From an uncultured Lachnospiraceae bacterium (GTDB taxonomy: Bacteria; Bacillota; Clostridia; Lachnospirales; Lachnospiraceae), in the NCBI GenBank assembly GCA_947630485.1, contig CANRHU010000005.1, positions 17,761 through 81,760 of the forward strand: a stretch of 64,000 bases of DNA, written 5' to 3'. Shown in pieces: positions 35,101 to 42,957 of the stretch. The position numbers were made by a program, and so were the translations under genes. How positions within the stretch are numbered: the first letter of the stretch is position 1; each line of letters starts with the position of its first letter. The notes under the pieces were generated by a model that saw nothing but the letters and a program-made list of their open reading frames with translations, ran no database searches and was not told the DNA's origin.

Positions 35101-37377
35101 TTCGATCCGGTTGTCCGTAATCGTAACACTGTTGACCGTGACATTGGCCGCCCCTTCGATATGCAGACCCATGCCGTTCTTGACGGTCCTCCAGTTATTT
35201 TGGGCCGCCGCGCGCACCATATAGCCGCCGCGGAGGATACCGTTGTTGATCACTACCGTGCCGCCGCTGATCGAGTATACGCTGTCGTTCGCCTTGCCGG
35301 CTTCAATGATGTAGCCATCCATGTCCAGCGTATAGCTCTTCCCCTTCGACATGATATTTTCCTTCACATCCGTCAGCAGATGAATCACCGTGCTGTCCGC
35401 CGCAGCTCCGGCCGGCACTTGATCTATCGCTTCCTGCAGGGAGAAATAGGTGGCAAACGTACCGTCAGCGCCGGTAAGCACTGCCGCGGCGTTTTCCGCG
35501 TTAATCATGGCAAGCAGTTCATCCGCGTTGATACCGGCCAGTTTCTCTTCCAGTTCTTTCAGCTTGGCTATCTCATCCGGATTTTCCTTATCAAAAGCAG
35601 TCCTCGCGGCCTCCGGCAGCCCGTCATAGGCTTCGCGGGTCTCCGCCGTCTCTTCCTTTACTTCCGTTATATATGCGATAAATTTCTCTACGATCGCCTG
35701 TCGGGATTCGAGAGACGCGTTGCTGCCGCCCATCGCGTCCGCAAAGGAGCTGCGCGCAGCCGACGTTTCCTCCTCAGTACCGGGTTCAGACATTCCCGGA
35801 AGCGCAAAGGTCTGCATCCCACCCAACGTATTTCCTATTGTCGAGATACCTGAATCAGAGGCGTCAGACTCCCCGTCTGTCTCCTCATCGGTAATCTCCG
35901 CAATCACGCTCTCTTCCGCCACGGATATCTCCTCCGCAGACGGAAGCGCCCCGATCATCTCAAGCACGGCCTGCATCAGTTCGGAGTAATCTTCCTCCAC
36001 GCCGAGCAGCTTTGCCGGGATAGAGACAGCGCGGGCATATGCCATTCCATCGTCGATGGACAGGGCCGGATAGATTTTCTCCTCCGCGTTATGCGTATTC
36101 GAATTGGAAAGCAGCACTTTGTACTGCGCCCGTTCCTCTTCGGACAGTTCGGCTAACGGATCGTATTCCCCGCCCCCCCGGAAGGCGCCCGCGGCACCGC
36201 CGCCTGAACCGCCTCCTGAGAGCGACCCGGACGAAGTTCCGTTGGAAGGGGTCGCCGGTTCCGGTTCCGATTCCGATTCCTCCTTCGGCATCGGCTGCGC
36301 TGCCAGAGGAACCTGGTCATTCGCGATTTCCACAGACGGCTGCGTAGAAATGGGTTCCGAAGCCGGCTCCGTGCCTGTGTCGTCTTCGTCAGCCCCTGAA
36401 TCGGCTTCCGGCGCCGTCTCATTGTCCCCAAAATCCTGCTCATCCGCGTCCAACTGCTGGGAGGACACCCCATTCGCTTCCTGCCCGGAGCCGTACGCTT
36501 CATTCTCCGGCGCCGGGCTCTGCGGCCCCTCCGTCTGCTTCTCGGTTTCTCCGTCTGCTTCTTCTGTATTCGTCTCGGAGCCTGTCGGTTCAGAGACGTC
36601 GTCTGACGGCATCACTTCCTCCGTCTCATCGGATTCCGATGTCTCGTCTTCCTGCAGCCCATCATCCGCGGGCATATCGCCGTCAAGGACATCGTCTTCG
36701 TCTGTTTCGGAACCCATCCCACCGGCCGGATTGCCGTCCGCGTCTGTCTCCATTTTCTCTCCGCCGATGATATTGCCGTCCGCGTCCGTCTCCAGCACGT
36801 CTTCGCCAATGATATTGCCGTCGGCGTCTGTCTCCTTAACGACGCTTCCGCCCGCTCCGAGGCCTGCGCCGCCTGCGCCAAAGCCCGCGCCGTACGCCTC
36901 CTCCGCCGGCATCGCGGATTTCACCTGCACGATCTGGGTTATATAATTTCCGATCTGCGCGCGGAACGCCATTGTCTCTTCACCCGCATTGATGAAGAGC
37001 AGGATCACGCGGTCTGTCCCCGCATGATAAAGTACGCGCACCTCCGCGCCGTCCGCGGGCAAAAGCTCCCACGGACGCACCGACAATTCATAAACCTCGT
37101 CGGTATCGGATCCCAGAAGTTTACGGTATTCCCCAAGACTGTTCTGATCTTCCTCCGCCGCGAGCCACCCAAAATCAAACAAATCGCCGGACTCCTTTGC
37201 CGCCGTAATCGCATCCTGAAGCTCCTGCTCGTCGATCACGTAGCGGACAGCAGAGGCGCTCTCGGCAGCATACGCCGTACCCAGTCCGGCGGTCATCACG
37301 TTCGTGGCGACCATCGCCAGGGACAGCAGGAATGCTCCCAACCTCCGATAATTCTTTTTCACCCGCGTTAACAGCAT
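29155..37377 (-). CDS. Giant secreted surface protein: beta-helix and CnaB/SpaA-like domains with sortase-like C-terminus
   Basis: 2,740 residues from the ATG at 37377 (GAGGAAAGTATA before it). In order: signal peptide ending AYA-AES near residue 37; a long acidic low-complexity region (about 150-420) with three ETDADGN repeats and Ser/Pro/Glu stretches; helical segment; right-handed parallel beta-helix blocks (about 650-1150 and 1490-1850) with many GGAIYV- and NNAGGIYAD-type rungs; then CnaB/SpaA-like and DUF7601-like beta domains (about 1950-2620; GDLELRKRVVVPEGV, GSLELRKTVVSDTGE). A DNPPPPS repeat wall-spanning segment, the sortase-like motif APMTGDE near residue 2703, a hydrophobic helix and RRKNEEDA complete it. 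Likely a wall-anchored adhesin or glycan-binding protein; ligand unknown. No pectate-lyase catalytic motif was recognised. Confidence 0.85.
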   Translation of the reverse strand: MLLTRVKKNYRRLGAFLLSLAMVATNVMTAGLGTAYAAESASAVRYVIDEQELQDAITAAKESGDLFDFGWLAAEEDQNSLGEYRKLLGSDTDEVYELSVRPWELLPADGAEVRVLYHAGTDRVILLFINAGEETMAFRAQIGNYITQIVQVKSAMPAEEAYGAGFGAGGAGLGAGGSVVKETDADGNIIGEDVLETDADGNIIGGEKMETDADGNPAGGMGSETDEDDVLDGDMPADDGLQEDETSESDETEEVMPSDDVSEPTGSETNTEEADGETEKQTEGPQSPAPENEAYGSGQEANGVSSQQLDADEQDFGDNETAPEADSGADEDDTGTEPASEPISTQPSVEIANDQVPLAAQPMPKEESESEPEPATPSNGTSSGSLSGGGSGGGAAGAFRGGGEYDPLAELSEEERAQYKVLLSNSNTHNAEEKIYPALSIDDGMAYARAVSIPAKLLGVEEDYSELMQAVLEMIGALPSAEEISVAEESVIAEITDEETDGESDASDSGISTIGNTLGGMQTFALPGMSEPGTEEETSAARSSFADAMGGSNASLESRQAIVEKFIAYITEVKEETAETREAYDGLPEAARTAFDKENPDEIAKLKELEEKLAGINADELLAMINAENAAAVLTGADGTFATYFSLQEAIDQVPAGAAADSTVIHLLTDVKENIMSKGKSYTLDMDGYIIEAGKANDSVYSISGGTVVINNGILRGGYMVRAAAQNNWRTVKNGMGLHIEGAANVTVNSVTITDNRIEGSASGESNLYGLGVYVSGGSDVTMTGCTISDNVGDYRIYGIGLAVDGAELTMNDCTISGNRSDYMKQRSSKASNTNTGTVYLQNGAVLNGNGLKILDNYVDYKGGAVCSKDSTLNLTDSEINGNSVDTASSGTYVFEVSGGNVALKNVEISSNISRSTGGSLYVSGANSLALDGVTFSGNNEGIQISAPQSCSLTNVTVENHELASSGDLINISSSAPVTIKGMKVSDNTVKGYSLYKRSVLHFTGSGQKLVEDSEFTGNKVTDGTNGATITVEGGAADIVNTKLTGNIGRYAGGIYALSAGGVNVKGCTISGNSGNNAGGIYADKTVTVEDTVIKENTLLGKATQGAGGIYVPANAVFKMTSGAVYDNKIAEGTNVAYDVMIYSNGTADILAPADMTDGEKDFTDYGWLNTGTNVFEDTISGKTTTTKSLLVMSAEANWLAKIGDGTFTTLKGAIEAAQPGDIIVLNQERRQIPTERLSINKDVTIDLNGAAIKGTGLRIGNGDSVLNVKSGTLTLKGTGSILANTDNAYKINVAEGAHLVLDGDIALADGGTSLSAPLTNGGTVDINGKITGAIRIFNKGILNVNAHVNTLSLGVSSKSMTTWDGKSAIYLSNTVDEIKIVSMIRGAYLTAKEGFKADKVTISSWTSGITTSEWTDENSEPDPIPIIRGKIEKLPEVTWSSKPKSPFVIFDLVDDPDKDKNAEFDKAVVLCKVEAGERFLYVDPKGVDSDENDGFTVDKPLKSLKKAIDWINGEGKDSKKHAVKDIYLMNALTEDDFKDIATWPEGVRLVRESSYRGTMIKATKELTLENMTIDGGYADSAVTAEAAMIEVSGNLTLKNVTLQNNVRDTSKNPNIGGGALYITGAGAKVKMNGGEIKNNSAVFGGGVAISRGTFTMEDGTIEENTASSVKNWTSSGGGVFVSYGGDFIMKGGTIRGNTASQYSTRGGNGGGVGVGAENTAYSDGTPQFHMNGGSIVKNIATGQGGGIYIQADCEAHISAGEISYNECYSHTPTGGLYGGGGIYVNGWKDNEEHKVGGLYLTNVEITGNTAASNGGAIAACPSSKDYIYMKNGGAIYDNTVNGKKYDIYVNFIQIGGMGGWVNVSNDNIRFTSFDGEQRPYHWKYVDSGKEVPVNHLDDIHSWDNSTLKIYTDLEEPTKEYAVKMTGNKSATSGGAIGTNGTLRIGDQEEIEMTLQKEWEYGELTEEQLQSLKIPTEVVINVYRGVRKSTSGTTGTESASNNAAGIKLMAYNGGIQLLNGAGIDPEKREPENGNAQMVADWNDPKYADIDWGAENVEDREPIFSLVLRRTPMQKAWNSVTFRDFLKKDAEGNLYYYYFEEIMPSDTSEDEMGKNQETEQKIQLADLFKRMFEEGSYGGETGRMEVDDAMYASMLTFAEAVSEFATIGGYRPEIEVDGTTIRIKNTPISNLVLAKIVKTYGRQDEDTDKDVTFQIRLKKDGKTYTPESLQALVGDAQETTALTPDASGLYSVNVNVDPSFVKKDVDVNLDVDLDRDGNKDTVKVTAYMSFPVILLNLESGVTCEIVELGGEEAHNCADAVYVGYNDRGSLLESKSAGFELTEGENSVVFQNRYDAGDLELRKRVVVPEGVKLAELPEFEFTVEVKPANGRQLHNGQYDAVRTDSAGEVTYEKVDFVNGVASVTLQDGESLRIPGLPADADFTVKEKAQEDYTESYRVLLPDQNANGKTDEDEVLENCNTGKIQINTVVVVETENRIDTGSLELRKTVVSDTGEPLSEEEKNTEFHFDVTFRHPYASEMKVLVDGQERVLKLTKSGELYEGSIDDLALKADEKRTITNLLAGTQYTVSEKEIPEGYYADYGETGAAEAAGQIQADQTAVVSVTNHHGGDNPPPPSDNPPPPSDNPPPPGDNPPPPSYTPPATPEYPSSNPPTPTTPVTNIPDEPTPLSGLETILDEDVPLAFMAPMTGDEKPVGAAALFGLVALGMMGIFGILGRRKNEEDA
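29419..29511 (-). repeat. 21-bp tandem repeats encoding DNPPPPS
   Basis: Four near-identical 21-base units encode DNPPPPS/DNPPPPG just before the cell-wall anchor, a proline-rich wall-spanning spacer. Coding, in frame and too short to be a CRISPR array. Confidence 0.85.
36725..36837 (-). repeat. Tandem ETDADGN repeats in the giant protein
   Basis: Three units of about 45-48 bases encode ETDADGNIIGEDVL, ETDADGNIIGGEKM and ETDADGNPAGGMGS, with a fourth degenerate ETDEDD. The DADGN core resembles acidic, possibly Ca-binding loops; this is suggestive only. Confidence 0.7.
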
Positions 37378-37432
37378 TATACTTTCCTCTCTTTCTGCTC
37401 TAAATGCAGCAGCCATGTTTGTTCATAAAGCA

Positions 37433-37490
37433 GATACCCCTTGTTATGGGTATGATTATAACATGCATGGTATCTCGCAATGTATCTCGC
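37433..37490 (-). promoter_or_regulatory. Promoter region of the giant surface-protein gene with dyad and direct repeats
   Basis: An extended -10 TGTTATAAT lies at 37455-37463 on the minus strand, with no good -35. A dyad ATACCC (37434-37439) with GGGTAT (37448-37453) covers the predicted start. GTATCTCGC is repeated at 37470-37478 and 37482-37490, one copy per 12 bases, where the -35 box should be. This looks like an activator-dependent, repressible promoter; inferred. Confidence 0.55.
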
Positions 37491-37527
37491 CAGCTTCTTT
37501 TTGAGATGTTTTTTTATTTTTTTCTTT

Positions 37528-37562
37528 CAAAAAGCCCGGCAGCGTTCGTCCTGCCGGGCTTT
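37528..37562 (-). terminator. Intrinsic terminator after the double SGNH esterase gene
   Basis: AAAGCCCGGCAG (37531-37542) pairs with CTGCCGGGCTTT (37551-37562), 8-base loop; on the minus strand a T-run follows the stem. It lies 72 bases after the stop at 37634 and separates the esterase unit from the giant gene. Confidence 0.88.
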
Positions 37563-37633
37563 CCTCCCAAAACAATTTCTAAAAACTCAATCCAGCAAAA
37601 TTTCGAAAACGATTCTCCATACCGCCCGCGCAG

Positions 37634-39961
37634 TCACGCAATAATCAGCGACACCAGGTAAAACGGGATTTCCGCCTCCTCCGCGTCCGTAAGCCGGAGC
37701 GTCAGCGTATGCATCGCCTCTGTCTCCGCTTCAAGGACCGTCTCAAGCGCGAGACAGTCTCCCCAGGTCTCATCAAAATTGCCGTCCAGAACCGTCCGCG
37801 GCTTTTTCTGTATAGCGGCACAGTCCAGATAGACCTCAGCCTTCGGCGCGCGTCCCCGGATTGTCCGGCGGTACTGAACCGCGATACAGGATGCCCGGAA
37901 ACAGAAGGTGATCTCAGCGCCGTTTAAAATGGCGGTCCACCCGCGCTTAAAGACGTCCGCAAGCCCCTGCTGAGGCGCTGCATCCGCCTCGAAACCGGCG
38001 TTTGCCGCAGGCGCGATATCCGCGGCGCGAAGACGCCTGGCATGTTCATATCGGTTGCGGGTGAGCGGCTGAGGAATTGCCATCCCAGCAGACGCCTGCC
38101 CCCGCTCCGCTTCTTCCTCGCACAGCTTCTCCTGCCGGACTTCTCCCCTCCGTTCCTCATCTACCTTCTCAAGGAAGCCGCAGATCATCTCCGCGATCAT
38201 TCTATGCCCCCTGTCGTTGGGATGCAGGCCGTCCGGCGTCACCTCTTCCGCGGTCAGTTCCCCTGTCTGGAGCTTTCCCCAGAGCACATCGCCCACGCAG
38301 ACCCGCGGCAGCCCGTAATGGCGTCCGATCCGGTCGTGAACCGGCTGCGCCGAAGCTCCGGTATCATAGAAGCGGTTGTGGATCAGCACGACGGCCGGCT
38401 GCCAGTCACAGTTCCAGATTCGGCGGATCAGTCCCTCATAGGTCTCCATAAAATGGGAATCATCCGTATCGTTGACCGAGAATTCCACGAACACCAGATC
38501 CGGCCGGTACGAAAGCAGATCGTCCTCCGCCCGGGCAGCGCCGTAATGGGAGGTGGTACCCCCGATTCCGGCATTGATATACCGCGCCTTCGACGACGGA
38601 AAATGTCCCTGCCACCAGTCAAACGTCAGCGCGGCGTAACATTTTTCCGGCCCCGATGCAAGGCTTCCCTGGGTAATGGAGCCGCCCAGAAAGCCAATGG
38701 CAGCATCCTCTCCGGCAGCCGCGCGCCTCATGACGTTTTGAAGGCGCGTCGTATCACGCCAGATATCCTCGCCCAGACTCTCGATGAATGCCGAAAGCTC
38801 CTTCGCCATCTGTTCCGCCTCCGGAACCCGGATATGGCCCTGCGTTCCGCAGCCGTTCTTACTGAACATGAAATGACGCACCGGCAAATGTTCCATGAAA
38901 AGCTGCCTGCACACCTCCCCGATGGCCCTGTCCCAGTTGGGATGATGCCCCAGGATCGTGGTCATGCAGATGATCTGGGCCTGCGGATGGATTCGGCAGA
39001 GCCGCCGCACGAACTCCGCATAATGCGCCCGCCACGCCGCGGACTTCTCTCCGTCGTAATCTTCGCCGCAGAAATCGGCCGGATAGGCGTCGTTCTGCCC
39101 CAGTGCCACAAGCACGACCTGGGGACGATACCGGCCGAAATCCCATTTCACTGCCGGCCGGCCGCCGAGAATCTGCGGCTGGTACTGGATCAGGTCATAA
39201 ATGCTCTCCATCCCCTGCTGCCGCGGCTCCATGAAATATCCGCAGCCGTCCATGAGGGCGATGCCGCCCTGGGCGATATCGTGGAGTCTGGCCCCCAACC
39301 GGCGGGCCGTAAGCCACGCATAGGAATAGTAGCTGTTGGAATATTCCCCGTGATGATCCGGATCCGGCAGTCCGCAGTAGTCTACCGCCTCCGACACCTC
39401 GCCGGCAGACACGGAATCGCCGTAAACCTCGATGCAGCGCTGCGGTAAAGGCTCACACGGAAGGAGCCGCAGACCCGGATTTCCGAGGAAACCGTGTATC
39501 TGCACCATATGGCAGGAGTCCTGACGTTTGAAGAGGAGCAGGTCATGGACCGCCGCGCTCTCACAGGCCGGCACGCTGCCGGAACCCGCGCCTGCGGCGC
39601 GCGGCGTCCCCGCCTGCGCGGCCCCCATAAGTTCCACGCACGCCGTTCCGCTTTCCGGCAGCTTCACGCAATACTGCCCTCCATCCAAAAGATAACCCAG
39701 ATAATTGTCCCAGTAGGCGTGCTCATTGGTCAGCACCACAGACAACCTGTCTCCGGTAAACCTCAGTTTTACATAGGTTGCCGGATATACCCACACCGGC
39801 CCGGCTTCCCCGCTAAAGTCAATCCGCCCCTCGTACTGCAGCTTCTCATCCCAGGGAGAAATCCATACGTCGTCCGTCTGCGCGTACGGCGCCAGCTTCT
39901 GCCGCCAGACGGCAGCATTTTCCGCAGTCTTTCCGGCCGCGTCTTCCACATTCTTCCTCAT
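37634..39961 (-). CDS. Double SGNH-hydrolase acetylesterase (CE2-like plus CE17-like halves)
   Basis: 775 residues, no signal peptide, so cytoplasmic. Residues 1-115 form the beta-sandwich that precedes CE2 esterases (YEGRIDFSGEAGPVWVYPATYVKLRFTG). The first SGNH domain (about 175-395) has GDS with Ser183, LGQND near 288-291 and catalytic His376 in TQGHIRVPEAE. A second SGNH domain (about 420-600) has GGS with Ser428, SVND (Asn497) and DGLHPND (Asp577, His580). A C-terminal beta domain (about 665-775) could be a CBM35-like module. In known Roseburia mannan loci CE2 and CE17 are separate proteins removing acetyl groups from different hydroxyls; this fusion assignment is inference. Residues 113-137 are a low-complexity insert. 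Three bases downstream of the GH130 gene, so co-transcribed. Confidence 0.85.
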   Translation of the reverse strand: MRKNVEDAAGKTAENAAVWRQKLAPYAQTDDVWISPWDEKLQYEGRIDFSGEAGPVWVYPATYVKLRFTGDRLSVVLTNEHAYWDNYLGYLLDGGQYCVKLPESGTACVELMGAAQAGTPRAAGAGSGSVPACESAAVHDLLLFKRQDSCHMVQIHGFLGNPGLRLLPCEPLPQRCIEVYGDSVSAGEVSEAVDYCGLPDPDHHGEYSNSYYSYAWLTARRLGARLHDIAQGGIALMDGCGYFMEPRQQGMESIYDLIQYQPQILGGRPAVKWDFGRYRPQVVLVALGQNDAYPADFCGEDYDGEKSAAWRAHYAEFVRRLCRIHPQAQIICMTTILGHHPNWDRAIGEVCRQLFMEHLPVRHFMFSKNGCGTQGHIRVPEAEQMAKELSAFIESLGEDIWRDTTRLQNVMRRAAAGEDAAIGFLGGSITQGSLASGPEKCYAALTFDWWQGHFPSSKARYINAGIGGTTSHYGAARAEDDLLSYRPDLVFVEFSVNDTDDSHFMETYEGLIRRIWNCDWQPAVVLIHNRFYDTGASAQPVHDRIGRHYGLPRVCVGDVLWGKLQTGELTAEEVTPDGLHPNDRGHRMIAEMICGFLEKVDEERRGEVRQEKLCEEEAERGQASAGMAIPQPLTRNRYEHARRLRAADIAPAANAGFEADAAPQQGLADVFKRGWTAILNGAEITFCFRASCIAVQYRRTIRGRAPKAEVYLDCAAIQKKPRTVLDGNFDETWGDCLALETVLEAETEAMHTLTLRLTDAEEAEIPFYLVSLIIA

Positions 39962-39963
39962 TT

Positions 39964-40986
39964 TTACCTTCTTCCGATCTCCGTATCCGTCGTATTCACC
40001 TTGCTATGGTCTTTGATGTAATCTATAATATCATCCAGCTTCGTAAACGCCAACCCCACATAGCTGTCCGCCGCGCCGTAATAGATCGCGATCCGGCCGC
40101 TTTCGCTGTCGTGAATCGTCGCGCAGGGGAAGCAGACATTGGGCACAAACCCCCGCTCCTCATACCATTCCTCCGGCGTCAGAAGGAAATCCTCGCAGCG
40201 GTACTTCACGACGGACGGATCGTCGATATCGAGAATCGCGCCGCCGATGCTGTAGACATAACCGTTGCAGGTTCCGGAAACGCCGTGGTAGAACAGAAGC
40301 CATCCTTCGCTGGTCTCAATCGGAGCCGCGCCGCCGCCGATCTTTAAGGACTCCCACCACTCGCTTCCCTTGCTCATCACATGCCTGTGCCTGCCCCAGT
40401 ATACCAGATCCGGGCTCTCGCTTAAGAACACGTCGCCAAACGGCGTATGGCCGCTGTCTGACGGACGGCTCAGCAGGCAGTAATTTCCGTGAATCTTCCG
40501 CGGAAACAGCACCGCATTGCGGTTAAACGGCAGAAATGGATTCTCCAGCCGCGTAAACGTCTTAAAATCCGTCGTCTTCGCCATGCCGATGGCCGCGCCG
40601 TAAAAATCCTGGCACCAGATGATGTAGTAGGTATCCTCCACCTTCACCAGGCGCGGATCATAGGCGTAAACCGGCATGAACGGCTTTCCCTCCTCGTCCA
40701 CGAACGGGATCTTCTCCTCGTCAAACTCCCAGCGAACGGCATCCCCGCTTCTGCCCAGATAGATATAAGGGATCCCATTGTTCTGCTCGCCGCGGAACAC
40801 GCCGATGAAAGCATCCCCGTAGGGCATAACGGCGCTGTTGAAAATGCGCGCCACATTTTTCAGCGGATTGCGGCCGATGATGGGATTCTCACTGTAACGC
40901 CAGACGGGCGCTCCGGTGAAGGAAGCCGGTTCCTCCTGCCATGGCATATTCGGAACAGGCGGTGCAATTAATTTGTACTTACTCAT
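39964..40986 (-). CDS. GH130 beta-mannoside phosphorylase
   Basis: Cytoplasmic phosphorylase predicted to split beta-1,4-mannosyl bonds with phosphate, giving mannose 1-phosphate. The 340-residue five-bladed propeller shows NPLKNVARIFNSAVMPYGDAFIGVFRGEQNNG, the catalytic Asp region VYAYDPRLVKVEDTYYIIWCQD, KIGGGAAPIETSEGWLLFYHGV and IYYGAADSYVGLAF, all family hallmarks. The ATG at 40986 is chosen over one six bases upstream because AGGAG is then 7 bases away. Its compact length suits a mannooligosaccharide phosphorylase (GH130_2-like) more than the longer mannosylglucose enzymes; subtype is inferred. It is followed immediately by the double esterase. Confidence 0.92.
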   Translation of the reverse strand: MSKYKLIAPPVPNMPWQEEPASFTGAPVWRYSENPIIGRNPLKNVARIFNSAVMPYGDAFIGVFRGEQNNGIPYIYLGRSGDAVRWEFDEEKIPFVDEEGKPFMPVYAYDPRLVKVEDTYYIIWCQDFYGAAIGMAKTTDFKTFTRLENPFLPFNRNAVLFPRKIHGNYCLLSRPSDSGHTPFGDVFLSESPDLVYWGRHRHVMSKGSEWWESLKIGGGAAPIETSEGWLLFYHGVSGTCNGYVYSIGGAILDIDDPSVVKYRCEDFLLTPEEWYEERGFVPNVCFPCATIHDSESGRIAIYYGAADSYVGLAFTKLDDIIDYIKDHSKVNTTDTEIGRR

Positions 40987-41106
40987 GATCATTCTCCTCT
41001 CATTGCTGTATATTCTGTTTCAATATTCTCCTTTTCTACAGGATGCCGGATGCGCCTGATTTCGCTGACCCCGTCCGTTCCCTCAAAACGTGCGGTTTTT
41101 GGGCGT

Positions 41107-42957
41107 TTACAGATTCGCCGCCCCGATCATCCCTGCCTTGCTGCCGAGAGCCGCCATAGCCAGTTCCGGCTGCTCCCCGCCCGGACCGCCGAAGCAGTTC
41201 TCTGAAACCATTCGCCGCAGCGGTTCCAGAAGCGTCTCGCCTCCGGACGGTATCTCGCCGCCCAGCAGAACCTCCTGCGGACGGAAGATATTAACAATAT
41301 TCACAATTCCGGTTCCCAGTCTGCGGATATATTCCTCCACCACCGGCAGAAGCGCCCCGTCTCCCGCCTCCGCCGCCGCAAAAATCTGTTCCGGCAGAAG
41401 CGCGCGCCCGCATGCCTTTTCAGCCTCGCGGACCAGCGCCGGGAGCGATACGTAGGCCTCCAGGCATCCTCTCCGCCCGCAGCTGCAGGGCTCGCCGTTC
41501 TCCACAATGACCATATGGCCCAGCTCCGCGCCGCCCACGTGGCCTCCCTCGTAGATTTCGCCGTCCAGAATGATTCCGCTGCCGACCCCGGTTCCCAGCG
41601 TCAGCATGACCAGATCCTGACAGTCCTTCCCCGCGCCGGCCACGGACTCGCCGAGCGCCGCACAGTCGGCGTTATTGGCAATCCGCACCGGAATCGGGAA
41701 CAAATTCCGAAACATTTCCGCCAGACTCACATTCTCCCAGCGGATATTATTGGAATAGCGGACGATCCCTTTTTCCCTGTCCACGGTTCCTGGCACGCCG
41801 ACGCCGGCTCCCACGCACTGGTCGATGCAGATTCCGGTCTCCTCCAAAAGCTCCCGCGTCCGGGCAGCGATATCCTCGGCCACTCTCTGTGCGCCGCGCT
41901 CCGCCCTCGTCGGCATGACCTTCTCCGCGATCAGCTTCTGGTGAATATCCACAAGACCAATCCGGGTGTCCGTCCCGCCGATATCGATGCCGATCCGCAC
42001 CGGCGCCGATTTCTCGCGAATCCGGGTGATCAGCGCGTCGCAGCTCCCCTCGATCTGATACTCACCGCTTCCGGCAGCCAGAAAGAAGCTGTCGCCCTTC
42101 CGGTAAGCCACCGTTTCCCCCTGGCAGGAGATCTGGCCCTCCCCGTCAAGTACCAGAATGCTGGCAAAAGATTCCCCCGAAACCGTCCCCCTCAAAAGCT
42201 TCATCATTGTGCCGTCCAGCGTCACACGATCCACCGTAAAATAGTCGCAGTCAGCCACATGGGGATAGCTGCCGCCGCTCTTTCGGATCGGCGTCCGGTT
42301 CGTGACAGCCAGCGCTTTTTCGATATGCAGATCGCGCTTTTTACCGTCCTTACCCACGCGGCCATAGTCGTACACACGGTAGGTCACGTTGGAATTCTGC
42401 TGAATCTCCGCGATCAGAATGTCCTTGCCGATGGCATGGATGGTTCCGGCTTCAATGAACAGCACGTCCCCTTTCCGCACGGGCACCGCGTTCAGAACCT
42501 CCAAGAGCGTGTCCTCACGGATTCTTTGGGCGAACTCCTCCCGGCTGATCTCCTTCTGAAACCCATAGTAAAGGAACGCCTCCGGTCCCGCGTCCATCAC
42601 ATACCACATCTCGGTCTTGCCATACTGCCCTTCGTGCTGCAGGGCGTACCGGTTGTCCGGATGAACCTGGATCGACAGATTTTCCCTCGCGTCAATGAAT
42701 TTGATCAGAATCGGAAAATCCCGAAAGCGCCTGCAATGGACTCCCAGCGCCTCTTTCCCCAGCTTCTGTATGTATTCCGGAAGCGTCATGCCGGCACATG
42801 GCCCGCTGTCCACCACGGACGGGCCGTCCGGGTGACAGGACAGCTCCCAGCACTCCGCCAGCACATCCCCGTCGTACTGCTTGCCGTACTCCTCGATCAG
42901 ACGGCGTCCGCCCCAGATATAATCCTTACAGCTTGGTTTTAACCTCACGATCCCCAT
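41107..42957 (-). CDS. Fusion of class I mannose-6-phosphate isomerase and ROK-family sugar kinase
   Basis: 616 residues in two enzyme halves. Residues 1-310 are a compact class I phosphomannose isomerase: FIDARENLSIQVHPDNRYA gives metal ligands Gln97 and His99, with Glu116 in KTEMWYVMD and His174 in FIEAGTIHAIG. Residues 320-616 are a complete ROK kinase: DIGGTDTRIG (325-334), NADCAALGE, LGTGVGSGIILDG, GAELGHM and the zinc motif CSCGRRGCLEAY. A short linker joins them. Together they could convert mannose to mannose 6-phosphate and on to fructose 6-phosphate. The kinase's sugar is inferred from context. It lies 120 bases upstream of the GH130 gene and 120 downstream of the mutase on the same strand. 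Confidence 0.93.
   Translation of the reverse strand: MGIVRLKPSCKDYIWGGRRLIEEYGKQYDGDVLAECWELSCHPDGPSVVDSGPCAGMTLPEYIQKLGKEALGVHCRRFRDFPILIKFIDARENLSIQVHPDNRYALQHEGQYGKTEMWYVMDAGPEAFLYYGFQKEISREEFAQRIREDTLLEVLNAVPVRKGDVLFIEAGTIHAIGKDILIAEIQQNSNVTYRVYDYGRVGKDGKKRDLHIEKALAVTNRTPIRKSGGSYPHVADCDYFTVDRVTLDGTMMKLLRGTVSGESFASILVLDGEGQISCQGETVAYRKGDSFFLAAGSGEYQIEGSCDALITRIREKSAPVRIGIDIGGTDTRIGLVDIHQKLIAEKVMPTRAERGAQRVAEDIAARTRELLEETGICIDQCVGAGVGVPGTVDREKGIVRYSNNIRWENVSLAEMFRNLFPIPVRIANNADCAALGESVAGAGKDCQDLVMLTLGTGVGSGIILDGEIYEGGHVGGAELGHMVIVENGEPCSCGRRGCLEAYVSLPALVREAEKACGRALLPEQIFAAAEAGDGALLPVVEEYIRRLGTGIVNIVNIFRPQEVLLGGEIPSGGETLLEPLRRMVSENCFGGPGGEQPELAMAALGSKAGMIGAANL

Noticed and set aside
31000..36000. 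Pectate-lyase or other polysaccharide-lyase activity in the giant protein
   Set aside because: The beta-helix rungs are clear, but no catalytic Asp/Arg/Lys signature of a lyase family was seen.
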